Below, piece after piece: positions 45,402 through 54,182 of a stretch of 64,000 nucleotides of DNA. Numbering within the stretch: the stretch's first letter is position 1; each line of letters opens with the position of its first letter. Both the position numbers and the translations under genes were made by a program. The DNA is from Bryobacterales bacterium (GTDB lineage Bacteria; Acidobacteriota; Terriglobia; Bryobacterales; Bryobacteraceae), in contig JADLDI010000074.1 of NCBI GenBank assembly GCA_020846745.1, positions 1-64,000 of the forward strand, in the 5' to 3' direction. Below the pieces are notes generated by a model. It saw only the letters and a program-made list of their open reading frames with translations. It did no database searches and had not been told where the DNA came from.

Positions 45402-46903
45402 TGATAGTCTCTCCGCGACCGGTCGCGCGAGGGCCGCACCTGCTCCTGCTCGCCCGACGGACGCTTCCGCTCCTCCGCTGTGAATACGCGCTGTTCGCTC
45501 CGGCTGATCCGGCGGTGCGCGCAGAGACCTTCTAAGATGAACTCGGCCGCCGAGGCTCGCGCCGCATCGCCGGCGTTGTGCGTAATACCCAACCCGCGAG
45601 TCTTCTCAAGCAACCCTTGAATGCCGAGTAACTGCTTCACCATGTCTTCCGACGAGACGGATTCGTCCAGTTGGACACTGCCGCCGATATCAAACCACTG
45701 GACCACTTGATTGAAATTCACACCATCGAAGTGGTTTGAAAACACCTTCGCCACCGCCCCGCGCACCAGCTCCCGAGCAACCGATTCGCCGCCCTTCAAC
45801 TCGCCTTCGTACTCTAACTCGATCTTCCCGGTGATCGATGGCAGCGCCGCGATAATGTCGACGACGCGAGGCACCGCTTCGGTTTCTTTCGCCCGCAGCG
45901 CGCGCCGCTCAGCGTTCGACACCACGTTCTCCATCACCGAAATCGGCAGCCGCTGCGACACGCCGCTACGCTTATCGATCTTCTTATCGTCGCGAGCCAG
46001 AAACGCGATCGTCTCGACTACTTCGGAGATGTAACCGGGCACCTTCACCTCTACCGGTGACGTTCGCTTGAGCCAGCTTTCCTGCGCCGTAATCTCCATC
46101 GCCTGCTCGATCTCGGCCGGATAATGCGTCCTGATTTCGCTCCCAATGCGATCCTTCAGCGGCGTGATGATCTTGCCGCGAGCCGTATAGTCTTCAGGGT
46201 TCGCCGTGAACACCATCATCACGTCGAGCGGCAGGCGCACGGGATAACCCTTTATCTGCACATCGCCTTCCTGCATGATGTTGAACAAACCCACCTGAAT
46301 CTTACCGGCTAAGTCGGGTAACTCGTTGATCGCGAAGATTCCACGATTCGCCCGCGGCAGCAGACCGTAGTGGATGGTCATCTCATCGGCGATGTCCTGC
46401 CCGCGCCGTGCGGCTTTGATCGGATCCACATCGCCGATCATGTCTGCGATCGTCACGTCGGGCGTCGCCAGTTTCTCCACGTACCGCTGCTCGCGCGTCA
46501 GCCACGCAATGGGCGTTTCCTCACCCATCTCTTCAATCAATATGCGCGCCTGCCGCGATATCGGCCGGTACGGATTGTCGCGAATCTCGGTTCCGGCCAG
46601 ATAGGGCGCGGCTTCATCGAGGAGCGTAGTCAGCAAGCGGATGAGCCGCGTCTTCGCCTGTCCCCGCAGTCCGAGCAGGATGAAGTTATGCTTCGACAGG
46701 ATGGCGTTCACCACCTGCGGCACGACGGTGTCTTCGTATCCCAATACACCGGGAAAAAGCGATTCGCCACTGGCGAGCTTGGCCATCAGATTCTCGCGAA
46801 GCTCATCCTTGACGGTCCGCTCGGCGAGCTTTTCTTCGGAGAACTTACTGCGCCGCAACGCGCCTAACGTGTGAGGCAAGTCCCAGTGAGCATGCGTCGT
46901 CAT
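45398..46903 (-). CDS. MoxR-like AAA+ ATPase (magnesium-chelatase-type)
   Basis: A 501-residue AAA+ ATPase. Walker A is GLRGQAKTR (about residues 76-84), Walker B lies in RGIFAINELPDL, and a sensor arginine region follows the TANPEDYTARG segment. A Mg-chelatase subunit I-like lid (about 300-400) comes next. The protein ends in a short charged tail. It is translated together with the VWA protein. Position in an operon of only two genes gives no target. Confidence 0.9.
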   Translation of the reverse strand: MTTHAHWDLPHTLGALRRSKFSEEKLAERTVKDELRENLMAKLASGESLFPGVLGYEDTVVPQVVNAILSKHNFILLGLRGQAKTRLIRLLTTLLDEAAPYLAGTEIRDNPYRPISRQARILIEEMGEETPIAWLTREQRYVEKLATPDVTIADMIGDVDPIKAARRGQDIADEMTIHYGLLPRANRGIFAINELPDLAGKIQVGLFNIMQEGDVQIKGYPVRLPLDVMMVFTANPEDYTARGKIITPLKDRIGSEIRTHYPAEIEQAMEITAQESWLKRTSPVEVKVPGYISEVVETIAFLARDDKKIDKRSGVSQRLPISVMENVVSNAERRALRAKETEAVPRVVDIIAALPSITGKIELEYEGELKGGESVARELVRGAVAKVFSNHFDGVNFNQVVQWFDIGGSVQLDESVSSEDMVKQLLGIQGLLEKTRGLGITHNAGDAARASAAEFILEGLCAHRRISRSEQRVFTAEERKRPSGEQEQVRPSRDRSRRDYQ

Positions 46904-46944
46904 ACTACCCTCGCCCTCCTATGCTTGCGATGCTAACACAGGCC

Positions 46945-48138
46945 CTATTGCGGGGCCGTTTCAGGGTCGGTAGAGGCGATCAGCACCAGCACCGCCGCCC
47001 CAATCCACACCACGCCCGTCCAGTAGGGCGCACCCGGACCCCACCAGTCGAACGACAGTCCCGCCCAAACGGGACCTACTACGCGAGTCAGCGCCGCAAC
47101 ACTTTGCGTCACGCCCAGAAACACACCTTGCTCGCGGGCCGTCACCTGTTTCGATACCAAACCGGTCAAAGAAGGTGTAGCGAATGAATTGCCCAATGCC
47201 ATTACCGCGATCGAGGCGTACAGCATCCACACGGCGCTGCTGCTCGCCGTCATCATATAGGCGATCATCGACAGGATCATTCCCCAAAGACTCAGCCGCC
47301 GCTCGCCGAACCGGGGAATCAGTCGCCGGATGAGATAGCCCTGGAAGAACGCCGCCAGCACCCCCAGAAACACGAACAACATCGCATTCTCAGACGGGCC
47401 GAGCCCGAACCGCACCAGCGTAAATACCGCAAAGTTCGACTGCAGCCCACTGAACGCAAAGTTCAGCAGAAACACTACGATCAATAAACTGCGCAACCCC
47501 TGCCGGTTGAACCCGACCCCCACCAGCCGGAACGGATTCACATCCCGCAACTCGAGCGGCGTGTGCCGGCGGTGTTCCTCATCCAGCGATTCCGGCAACA
47601 CGAAGTAGGCGGCGATAAACGTCATGAGCGCCATCACGGCCGCCCCATAGGCCGGCGCCGACAAACTGATATGGCTCAATACTCCGCCCAGTGCCGGACC
47701 CGCCACAAACCCCAACCCAAACGCCGCCCCAATCAACCCGAAGCTCTTCGCACGGTCCTCCGGCGGTGTCACGTCCGCGATATAGGACTGTGCTGTAGAG
47801 ATGTTGCCCCCCGTAACGCCGTCCAGAACGCGCGACACAAACAGGACCCACAGCGCCCCGCCAATGCCGAACAGCACGTATCCGACCGCCGACCCGAAAA
47901 TACTGAACAGCAGCACCGGGCGCCTGCCAAACCGGTCGGATAAAACGCCCAACACCGGACTCGCCAGAAACTGCGCAATCGAAAACGATGTTGAAAGCCA
48001 CCCCACCGTGGCCGCATCCGTCCGATACTCGCGCACCAGATATGGAATCACAGGCACCAAAATACCGGCGCCCATTAAGTCCAGCACCACGATGGCAAAG
48101 ATCAGCCCGAGGGCTTTTTTATTGCCGCCTTTCGTCAA
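46945..48138 (-). CDS. MFS transporter (12 TM, drug:proton antiporter type)
   Basis: A 397-residue major facilitator with 12 predicted helices. The loop-2 signature DRFGRRP and the motif GxxxGPxxGG in the fifth helix ([13 protein letters not shown]) place it among drug:H+ antiporters such as TetA-like proteins. It starts with TTG at 48138, which overlaps the stop of the DUF72 gene as TTGA, so it is translationally coupled. Its substrate is unknown. Confidence 0.92.
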   Translation of the reverse strand: MTKGGNKKALGLIFAIVVLDLMGAGILVPVIPYLVREYRTDAATVGWLSTSFSIAQFLASPVLGVLSDRFGRRPVLLFSIFGSAVGYVLFGIGGALWVLFVSRVLDGVTGGNISTAQSYIADVTPPEDRAKSFGLIGAAFGLGFVAGPALGGVLSHISLSAPAYGAAVMALMTFIAAYFVLPESLDEEHRRHTPLELRDVNPFRLVGVGFNRQGLRSLLIVVFLLNFAFSGLQSNFAVFTLVRFGLGPSENAMLFVFLGVLAAFFQGYLIRRLIPRFGERRLSLWGMILSMIAYMMTASSSAVWMLYASIAVMALGNSFATPSLTGLVSKQVTAREQGVFLGVTQSVAALTRVVGPVWAGLSFDWWGPGAPYWTGVVWIGAAVLVLIASTDPETAPQ

Positions 48139-49088
48139 TCCTCCACCCCCAACACGGCGGCAATGGTTCCGGGCGCGTTGCCCTCCAAACGGTTATTCAC
48201 AAAGATGTACGCTGTCCTTTTCTCGTCTCGCGACTTCTGCACAATCTGCCGCAACCCTTCCCGCGCCTTCTCATTCGGCTCCTGCACGCGCTCGTACGGC
48301 TGAAACTTTTCTACCGCCTGTTCATAGGGCCGCCCAAACTTGAGCAGCGCCCGCGTCACTGAAAAACCGGCCGTCCACGCATCGCGTATGCCGATCTGAA
48401 TCATCAGTTCCGGCATGCGCGTCCAGGCGTTGAACACGTGGGCAACGCCATGCTCGCGCAAACACGCCAGATACTCCCGCGTCAGAAACTCAGGATTCCG
48501 GATCTCGACAGCATAGCGCCAATCGGGCGGCAGCACGCGTAAAAAGTCGTGGAGCCGCTCGAGAAACTCATCAAACTTAAACCGCGCGAACGTCCCAAAC
48601 TCAAAAATCAGCACCGCCACCCGGTCCTTATAAGGACGCAGCGCATCCAAGAACATCGTTTGAAACACCACCGGGTTCAGAAACGCCTCGTTCGCCGTCC
48701 CCCCGCGCTCGCCATACCGTGGGTGGCTCGGCCACAGCCGCACCGTCACCTCTTCCGGCACCTTGAACGCAAACTTCAGCGCCGCCGGAGCGGTCGCAAA
48801 CAGCCGCGCCCAATAATCCGCCGTCGGGAACTGATAAAACGAGAAGTCCCCGCACACAATCGGGAACACCTCGCCATACTCTTCCAGGCACATCTGCTCG
48901 AACCGCTTCAGGCTGATGCGCCCGCGAACCATGTACCGCTCCGGCGTGTAGATCTGGCCCAGCCAGCCTTCGTACTTCCACGAACTCGTCCCTATCAGCA
49001 CCTGTTCGCGCGCGAGTTCGCCCAGCTTTTGCGCAAGGTTCAGGCGAAACGGAGGGATCTCCGGTTCGAATAACGACAAATTCTGCAT
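48135..49088 (-). CDS. DUF72 family protein
   Basis: A 317-residue TIM-barrel-like protein of the widespread DUF72 family, with the N-terminal GTSSWKYEGWLG, the mid-sequence YAVEIRNPEFLT and the C-terminal YIFVNNRLEGNAPGTI. Function of the family is not established. It is unusual to find it coupled to an MFS transporter (TTGA overlap). The gene is preceded by the gamma-glutamyltransferase gene 17 bases upstream on the same strand. Confidence 0.9.
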   Translation of the reverse strand: MQNLSLFEPEIPPFRLNLAQKLGELAREQVLIGTSSWKYEGWLGQIYTPERYMVRGRISLKRFEQMCLEEYGEVFPIVCGDFSFYQFPTADYWARLFATAPAALKFAFKVPEEVTVRLWPSHPRYGERGGTANEAFLNPVVFQTMFLDALRPYKDRVAVLIFEFGTFARFKFDEFLERLHDFLRVLPPDWRYAVEIRNPEFLTREYLACLREHGVAHVFNAWTRMPELMIQIGIRDAWTAGFSVTRALLKFGRPYEQAVEKFQPYERVQEPNEKAREGLRQIVQKSRDEKRTAYIFVNNRLEGNAPGTIAAVLGVED

Positions 49089-49105
49089 TTATAAAGAGGA
49101 CGCGC

Positions 49106-50944
49106 CTACCAGGCCGCGGCAGTCCGATACCCATATGGATCGGCCCCGCCTTCCAACACTCCATTGGGTAGTATACGAACCAGCACCGGCGCCGACCCGC
49201 TCGCCCAGCGCGACCGCGTCGACACCTTATGTCCGCGATTCGCCAGGTTCTCGATCGTCGCCTTCGAAATACGATCGTCCAGCAGCAAATCGCCCGGATT
49301 CATCGCGTGGTTGTCGAAGCTCGCCACCAGGTGCCGCGTCTGGAACCGCGCCGACTCCACCGCCTCTTCCGCGTCCATCCCGAACTCCACTACATTCAGG
49401 ATCAACTGCAACAGCGCCTGGTCCTGATTGTCGCCGCCCGGCGTCGACAGCGCCATGTACGGCTTTCCATCCTTCGTCACCAGCGTCGGACTCAGCGTTA
49501 CCCGCGGACGCTTCCCGCCCGCCAATTCGTTCGGATGCCCTTCCACCAGCAGAAAACTTTGCGCCCGCTGGGTGAGCGGAATGCCCGTGTCGCCGGCGAT
49601 TACGCTCGGTAGCCACGCCCCGCTCGGCGTTACTGAGAACGACACGCCCTCCTTGTCCATCGCATCAATACAAGTCGTATCGCGCGCCATCAACATATCG
49701 TCGATCTTGTGCATCACCATCTCGGCTTGCGACGGGTGCAGCCGCCGTTCCGTGCCCACCTTGCCGGGCCTGAAGTCCTGCGACGCCCGCGCACCGATCA
49801 GCGCCCGGCGTTCCGCGGCGTACTGCTTCGTCAGCAGTTCCGCGGGCATTTTCACAAACTTCGGGTCGCCGTAGTAAGTGTCCCGATCGGCATAAGCAAG
49901 TTTCAGCGCTTCCACGGTCTGGTGCAGGTAATCGGCCGAGTTATGCCGCAGGCTCTGCAAATCGATCCCTTCCAATATGTTCAACGCCTCAATCAGCGCC
50001 GGACCTTGCGTGTAATACCCCGCTTTATGAATCTCGTAGCCGCGGTAAGCCGTCGACACCGCCGGCTCGGGCTGCAACTTGAACGCGGCCATGTCTTCGT
50101 ACCGCAGCAACCCGTTATTGTCTTTCATGAATTGATCGATCTTCCGCGCAATCTCGCCGCGATAGAAGAAGTCGCGCACCGCATCGATCGCCGCCGCCCG
50201 GTTCTTGCCCGCCTTTAAAGCTTTCTGCTCGGCCGCCACCATCGATCGCATGGTGCGTGCCAGATCCGGCTGCCGGAAGATCTCACCCGGCATCTGATAC
50301 CGTCCGTTCGCCAGGAAGACGCGCTTAGAAGTCGGCCACAATTCGAAAAACCGCGTGCACCGGACAATCGCCCCCGCGCGCATCTCGTCGAGCGGCATAC
50401 CATCCGCCAACTCAATCGCCGGCTGCATCACCTCGCTGAGCGGCCGTGTCCCAAACGCCTTCAGCGCCACCAGCGATGCGTCCACCATGCTCGGCACCAG
50501 CGCCGGCATCAACCCCGCCACCGGGATAATGCCCTTCAACCCATTCGGTTCCATCTCCCCGCCAAAGAACTCCCCACGCTGCATCCGCCGCGTCCGGAAC
50601 AGTTCAGCGGTAGCCGCCTTGGGCATGGTCCCGACACCGGCAATGCTGAATACCTTGCCGTCCTTGGTCCGAACCAGAATCGGAGCCTCGCCGCCAAATC
50701 CATAGTTCGAATACTCGGCAATCGCGCCCACAAAAGTAGCCGCAACCCCAGCGTCCACCGCGTTTCCGCCCAGATGGTACAGCCGGATTCCCGCTTCGGT
50801 CCCATGATCGGTTCCCGCGGCAATCACCCCTCGCGTTCCCCGCGCAGGCCTGCGGACCGAAGGTTCAAACGATTTTCGCTGACTCCACGCAACAATGCCC
50901 AGACACAGCAAAAGAGCAGCGCCGACAACGACACGCTTCCCCAT
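49106..50944 (-). CDS. ggt: Gamma-glutamyltransferase, exported
   Basis: A 612-residue N-terminal nucleophile hydrolase that cleaves gamma-glutamyl bonds such as in glutathione in the periplasm. Signal peptide about 1-22. Autoprocessing should occur before Thr423 in the segment DTTCIDAMDKEGVSFSV; the usual residues are TTH, so a Cys replaces the His. The small-subunit binding motif GIPLTQRAQSF and the VTLSPTLV region are present. It is the first gene of a likely ggt-DUF72-MFS operon. Confidence 0.93.
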   Translation of the reverse strand: MGKRVVVGAALLLCLGIVAWSQRKSFEPSVRRPARGTRGVIAAGTDHGTEAGIRLYHLGGNAVDAGVAATFVGAIAEYSNYGFGGEAPILVRTKDGKVFSIAGVGTMPKAATAELFRTRRMQRGEFFGGEMEPNGLKGIIPVAGLMPALVPSMVDASLVALKAFGTRPLSEVMQPAIELADGMPLDEMRAGAIVRCTRFFELWPTSKRVFLANGRYQMPGEIFRQPDLARTMRSMVAAEQKALKAGKNRAAAIDAVRDFFYRGEIARKIDQFMKDNNGLLRYEDMAAFKLQPEPAVSTAYRGYEIHKAGYYTQGPALIEALNILEGIDLQSLRHNSADYLHQTVEALKLAYADRDTYYGDPKFVKMPAELLTKQYAAERRALIGARASQDFRPGKVGTERRLHPSQAEMVMHKIDDMLMARDTTCIDAMDKEGVSFSVTPSGAWLPSVIAGDTGIPLTQRAQSFLLVEGHPNELAGGKRPRVTLSPTLVTKDGKPYMALSTPGGDNQDQALLQLILNVVEFGMDAEEAVESARFQTRHLVASFDNHAMNPGDLLLDDRISKATIENLANRGHKVSTRSRWASGSAPVLVRILPNGVLEGGADPYGYRTAAAW

Positions 50945-51069
50945 GCACTGATGCTACCATCCGGCGGTTTGAGGACCACCGAAACGCAGCCGGGCTCAAC
51001 GAGTTAATGGATTGATGATCGGAGGTCAACCGGCATGAACTCAATCCGCGCGGCCGCCGATTGTACCCG

Positions 51070-51921
51070 TTAGAAACCGCTCTCGCGTTCCAATGGTGTC
51101 GAGCGGAACGTGGGCTCGGCCAGCAACTCGCCTTCTTCGAAATAGAATTCGGTCTCAGCGACCAGTTCCACATCGCGGGCGGTACCTGCCTCGCTTTGCA
51201 GTCTGCCCGCGAGGCGTTCGCCGGCCTTGATTCGTGTGGCTGCGCTATTTGAGCGATTGCCGATGGTGATTGTCAATCCGTGAGCCAATTCCTGGTCAGA
51301 GGCCGGCGGTATCAGCTTCACGCCGAGCAATTGGTCGAAGTCAGGAGGCTGTGTGATGAAGTGTGCGGCGAACGAATCTTCGGGCGTCCCAAAAAGAATA
51401 TAAGTAAGCTGGCCAGGCCGCTGTGCCGCCGGCAGACGGTGTGCATGAACGACGCGGCTGACCGACACCGAAAAGGCTTTGGCGATTGCTGCATTACCAG
51501 GACGCTCCAAGTGCCCGCGAAAAAGGGCCTCCGCTGCGAACGTCTTCCTGGCGGGCGCGGAAACGGATGGGGTGAAAAGCTCCGACAACACAAATTCTTC
51601 GCGAGGTTGCAGCGTATAGATCTTCGTGTCCTGATGACGGCTCCGATCCTCAAAGTAAGTGGCGTTCAACGATTTGTCCGATTGCTGTAGGTTGACTTCC
51701 AGAATCACCTGGGCTGCATGCTCCCCGTGAAACATAGGCAGGTGAGACAGGTAGACCGCTTTGCTGCCAATCACAAACATGTTGTGAGTGCCAGCTTGTT
51801 CGTGGCTTGGTGCGGAGTGATGGTGCGGCATCATGGCGACGAATAGTGCCCCGGCTGAGGAAAACGTTTCAACGCGCCAGTTCTGTTTGTGCGATTCTTC
51901 ATCGACGCGCAGTCGAAACAT
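51070..51921 (-). CDS. Protein of unknown function (283 residues)
   Basis: A 283-residue protein of mixed composition. Residues about 30-50 are His-rich (MMPHHHSAPSHEQAGTH) and could bind metal; MFVIGSKAVYLSHLPMFHGEH follows. Repeating beta-strand patterns with VLSEL and VVHAH suggest a beta-rich fold. An internal ATG near residue 30 could be the true start if the first 29 residues are not translated. No family or signal peptide is recognised and it has no clear operon partner. Confidence 0.55.
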   Translation of the reverse strand: MFRLRVDEESHKQNWRVETFSSAGALFVAMMPHHHSAPSHEQAGTHNMFVIGSKAVYLSHLPMFHGEHAAQVILEVNLQQSDKSLNATYFEDRSRHQDTKIYTLQPREEFVLSELFTPSVSAPARKTFAAEALFRGHLERPGNAAIAKAFSVSVSRVVHAHRLPAAQRPGQLTYILFGTPEDSFAAHFITQPPDFDQLLGVKLIPPASDQELAHGLTITIGNRSNSAATRIKAGERLAGRLQSEAGTARDVELVAETEFYFEEGELLAEPTFRSTPLERESGF

Positions 51922-52081
51922 AGGTGCGAACAGGCGCTCGAGCCGGTAAGTTCCTCCGGAAAGAGGCCCGCCATTCGCGCCGATACATCTTGTGCGCGCT
52001 CAAACACGTGCAAGGCGACGGTTCGCTTCTACTTGCTACCTAAACAGGACATCTTGACGTACTACCGACTCAAAGCATGGT

Positions 52082-52098
52082 AGCATGCTCATATGAGC
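52082..52098. promoter_or_regulatory. Overlapping palindromes at the vapB start, likely autoregulatory operator
   Basis: AGCATGCT (52082-52089) and GCTCATATGAGC (52087-52098) are both perfect palindromes. The second contains the vapB start codon. TTGACG at 52054-52059 may be the -35. VapB-type antitoxins usually bind such sites to repress their operon. Confidence 0.55.
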
Positions 52099-52329
52099 CA
52101 TCGCTTACAGGTCCTGATCTCGACGGAACTCGATCTTCAGCTCCGCAAGGCCGCTCAACGTAAGCGGATGTCGAAGGGGGAGTGGGTGCGACGCACCCTT
52201 TCCGAGTCTCTCCGTCAAGCCCAGCACACAGGAGCCGTGGTCGACCCCCTCGCGAGACTCTCATCCCTTGACGCCCCAACCGCCGACATAGACGCCATGA
52301 TTCGCGACATCGAGCACGGCCGCTCGTGA
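52093..52329 (+). CDS. VapB-type antitoxin, ribbon-helix-helix
   Basis: A 78-residue protein: an N-terminal beta-strand (RLQVLISTEL) plus helix pair (KRMSKGEWVRRTLSESL) that fits a ribbon-helix-helix DNA-binding domain, and a C-terminal tail that would wrap the toxin. It overlaps the toxin gene by 4 bases. It should neutralise VapC and repress the operon through the palindromes around its start codon. Confidence 0.85.
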   Translation: MSHRLQVLISTELDLQLRKAAQRKRMSKGEWVRRTLSESLRQAQHTGAVVDPLARLSSLDAPTADIDAMIRDIEHGRS

Positions 52330-52730
52330 AGGTTTTTCTCGACTCAAATATCCCGATGTACGTGGCTGGCAGGGATCATCCCAATCGCGAGCCCGCCGTA
52401 CGGTTACTCGAAAAAGTGCGCAAGGGCAAAGTGGATGCCTGCACCAGCACGGAAGTGCTTCAGGAGATTCTGTACCGGTACAGTGCGCTGGCCCGGTTGG
52501 ACTTGGTCGGCGCGGTCTACGAATCCTTCGTGGAGATCTGCCCCACTGTGCTGGGCGTCACCTTAGCGGACACCGATCGCGCCAGGGAAGTTCTCTTGAG
52601 CAGCCCAGGCATCTCCGCTCGAGATGCGATCCATGCTGCGGTGATGCTGAACCACAACTTAGGCTGGATTGCCACCTTTGACGCAGGGTTCGACAAAGTC
52701 GACGGAATCCGCCGCTTCCGCCTGGTCTGA
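52326..52730 (+). CDS. VapC-type PIN-domain ribonuclease toxin
   Basis: A 134-residue PIN nuclease. Acidic active-site residues are visible in the FLDSN motif near residue 6, then EVLQEIL, DTDRAREVL, and ARDAIHA with a final TFDAGFDKV. The start is GTG at 52326, overlapping the antitoxin stop as GTGA. It would cleave RNA (tRNA or rRNA in characterised cases). With VapB it forms a complete toxin-antitoxin pair. Confidence 0.88.
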   Translation: MKVFLDSNIPMYVAGRDHPNREPAVRLLEKVRKGKVDACTSTEVLQEILYRYSALARLDLVGAVYESFVEICPTVLGVTLADTDRAREVLLSSPGISARDAIHAAVMLNHNLGWIATFDAGFDKVDGIRRFRLV

Positions 52731-52889
52731 TTCTCCCCAAGCCCTAATTACTATCATTAACTAATCGAAATATAGTTTCGTTTCTCCCCACCAACAAATC
52801 CTAAACGGAGCGGCGGCGTCAACGCTGGCCCCGTCCTGAACCACGCGGCGTAGCCCCGTCTAGCCGACGAACTGGTCTCCGGGGAAGGG

Positions 52890-52906
52890 TTCCCCGAGCA
52901 TTCTTG
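52890..52906. terminator. Stem-loop in the vapC/enolase-family gap
   Basis: CGGGGAA and TTCCCCG pair perfectly around GGG, a 7-bp stem. No T-run follows on either strand, so it may be a processing site or part of the repeat region rather than a classical terminator. Confidence 0.35.
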
Positions 52907-52916
52907 CCCACGAGCA

Positions 52917-52961
52917 GGCCCGACCGGGAGGTCAGCCCCGAACCAGGACCTTCGCCCCACA
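52917..52961 (+). repeat. Dispersed double-hairpin repeat, copy C
   Basis: Third copy of the element at 29501 and 37210, with the same core GACCGGGAGGTCAGCCCCGA. It lies 4 bases beyond the stop of the minus-strand enolase-family gene. Confidence 0.75.
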
Positions 52962-52965
52962 TTGC

Positions 52966-54135
52966 TTAGAACACGTGGAGGGCGACGCGGTTGGATTCGA
53001 TGAACTTCCAGTCGTATTCGACGCCCAAGCCGGGACCTTCGGGGACGGCAAAGCAACCGTCTTTGCCTACCGCTTCTAACTGCTCGGAGTAGCCGCACTT
53101 ATAGATGGGCGGGACGGCGTTGGGGGTTCCGGGACCGACTAGCGCCACCTCATAGTAATTGGTGTTGCGCATGGCGCTCATCGAGTGCCGATGGGCGGGA
53201 CCGGCGGCGTGGACTTCGCAGTCGACACCGAAGGCTTCGGCCATATGGGCGATTTTCATGCAGCCGGTGATGCCCATGTCGTATTCGGGGTCGGCGCGTA
53301 GGAAGTCGGTGGCTTCGGCGATCAGGAAGTCGGCCTTGGGCTCGACGCCGCGCACGTGTTCGGTTTGGAGCAATGGCGTTTTGAGCATCTGGCGGAGCTT
53401 GCGGTGGCCGTAGGCAGAGACGCCGCTGTCGCGGTAGGGGTCCTCGTACCAGAAGTAACTGGCTTCGTCGCAGGCGCGGCCGACGTAGAGGGCATCGGCG
53501 AAAGTCCGTAGTTGGCAGGCGGGGTCGATCATCAACTCCATGCGATCGCCCACCACTTTGCGGACATGCAGGACATTCGCGGCTTCTTCGTGTTTATCGC
53601 CTTCGTTCCAGCCGTGGATTTTGTAGGCGCGGTAGCCGAGTTCGTAGCATTGGAGGGCAAACTCGCCGTGGGCCTCTTTGGAAGAGAGGATTCCGTTGCG
53701 GTCGCTCATATAAGTAGATGCATAGGCGGGTAGGCGTTTGCGGTAGCCGCCCAGGAGTTCCGAGACGGAGGCGCCGTACTTCTTGCCGGCGAGGTCCCAT
53801 AGGGCGATGTCGAGGGGGCCGTGGCCCATGTGGTCGAACTGCCGCGCTTCGCGTTTCAGATCGTCGTAGAGGGCCTCACGTTGTTCGGCTTCGCGTCCGA
53901 TTAAATAAGGAGCGAGCATGAGAGTGGAGCCCAGCGCGGCCGCCGAGCCGACCCAGTGGGTGACGTACTCGCCGCGAAGTCCGTTGTCTGTTTGCACGGC
54001 CACCGCGTATTTGGTCAGGCGTGTGACGGCGCCTTTCTTGCAGCCCAATGCCCCCACGCCACCGCCGCCGACACTCCCGAGATTCTGCGCATCGAACTGA
54101 AAGACATGAACTTCGACTCGATTGATCCGGCTCAC
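52966..54135 (-). CDS. Mandelate racemase / enolase-superfamily enzyme
   Basis: A 389-residue enolase-superfamily protein with an N-terminal capping domain and a barrel in which ARQFDHMGHGPLDIALWDLAGK is typical of the mandelate-racemase branch. The metal-binding residues lie in MELMIDPACQL (Asp), in WYEDPY (Glu) and in LLQTEHVRG (Glu). The final His in CEVHAAGP fits the general base. A sugar-acid dehydratase is likely, but the specific substrate cannot be read. It is not close to the glucarate genes. Confidence 0.88.
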   Translation of the reverse strand: MSRINRVEVHVFQFDAQNLGSVGGGGVGALGCKKGAVTRLTKYAVAVQTDNGLRGEYVTHWVGSAAALGSTLMLAPYLIGREAEQREALYDDLKREARQFDHMGHGPLDIALWDLAGKKYGASVSELLGGYRKRLPAYASTYMSDRNGILSSKEAHGEFALQCYELGYRAYKIHGWNEGDKHEEAANVLHVRKVVGDRMELMIDPACQLRTFADALYVGRACDEASYFWYEDPYRDSGVSAYGHRKLRQMLKTPLLQTEHVRGVEPKADFLIAEATDFLRADPEYDMGITGCMKIAHMAEAFGVDCEVHAAGPAHRHSMSAMRNTNYYEVALVGPGTPNAVPPIYKCGYSEQLEAVGKDGCFAVPEGPGLGVEYDWKFIESNRVALHVF

Positions 54136-54182
54136 AATGCTGCCAAGGATACCAGCTTCCTTGTATCTTGGAGTGAGACTGA

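Noticed and set aside
52763..52780. CGAAA/TTTCG hairpin after vapC as a rho-independent terminator
   Set aside because: The stem is only 5 bp and AT-rich with a very short T stretch; too weak to claim.
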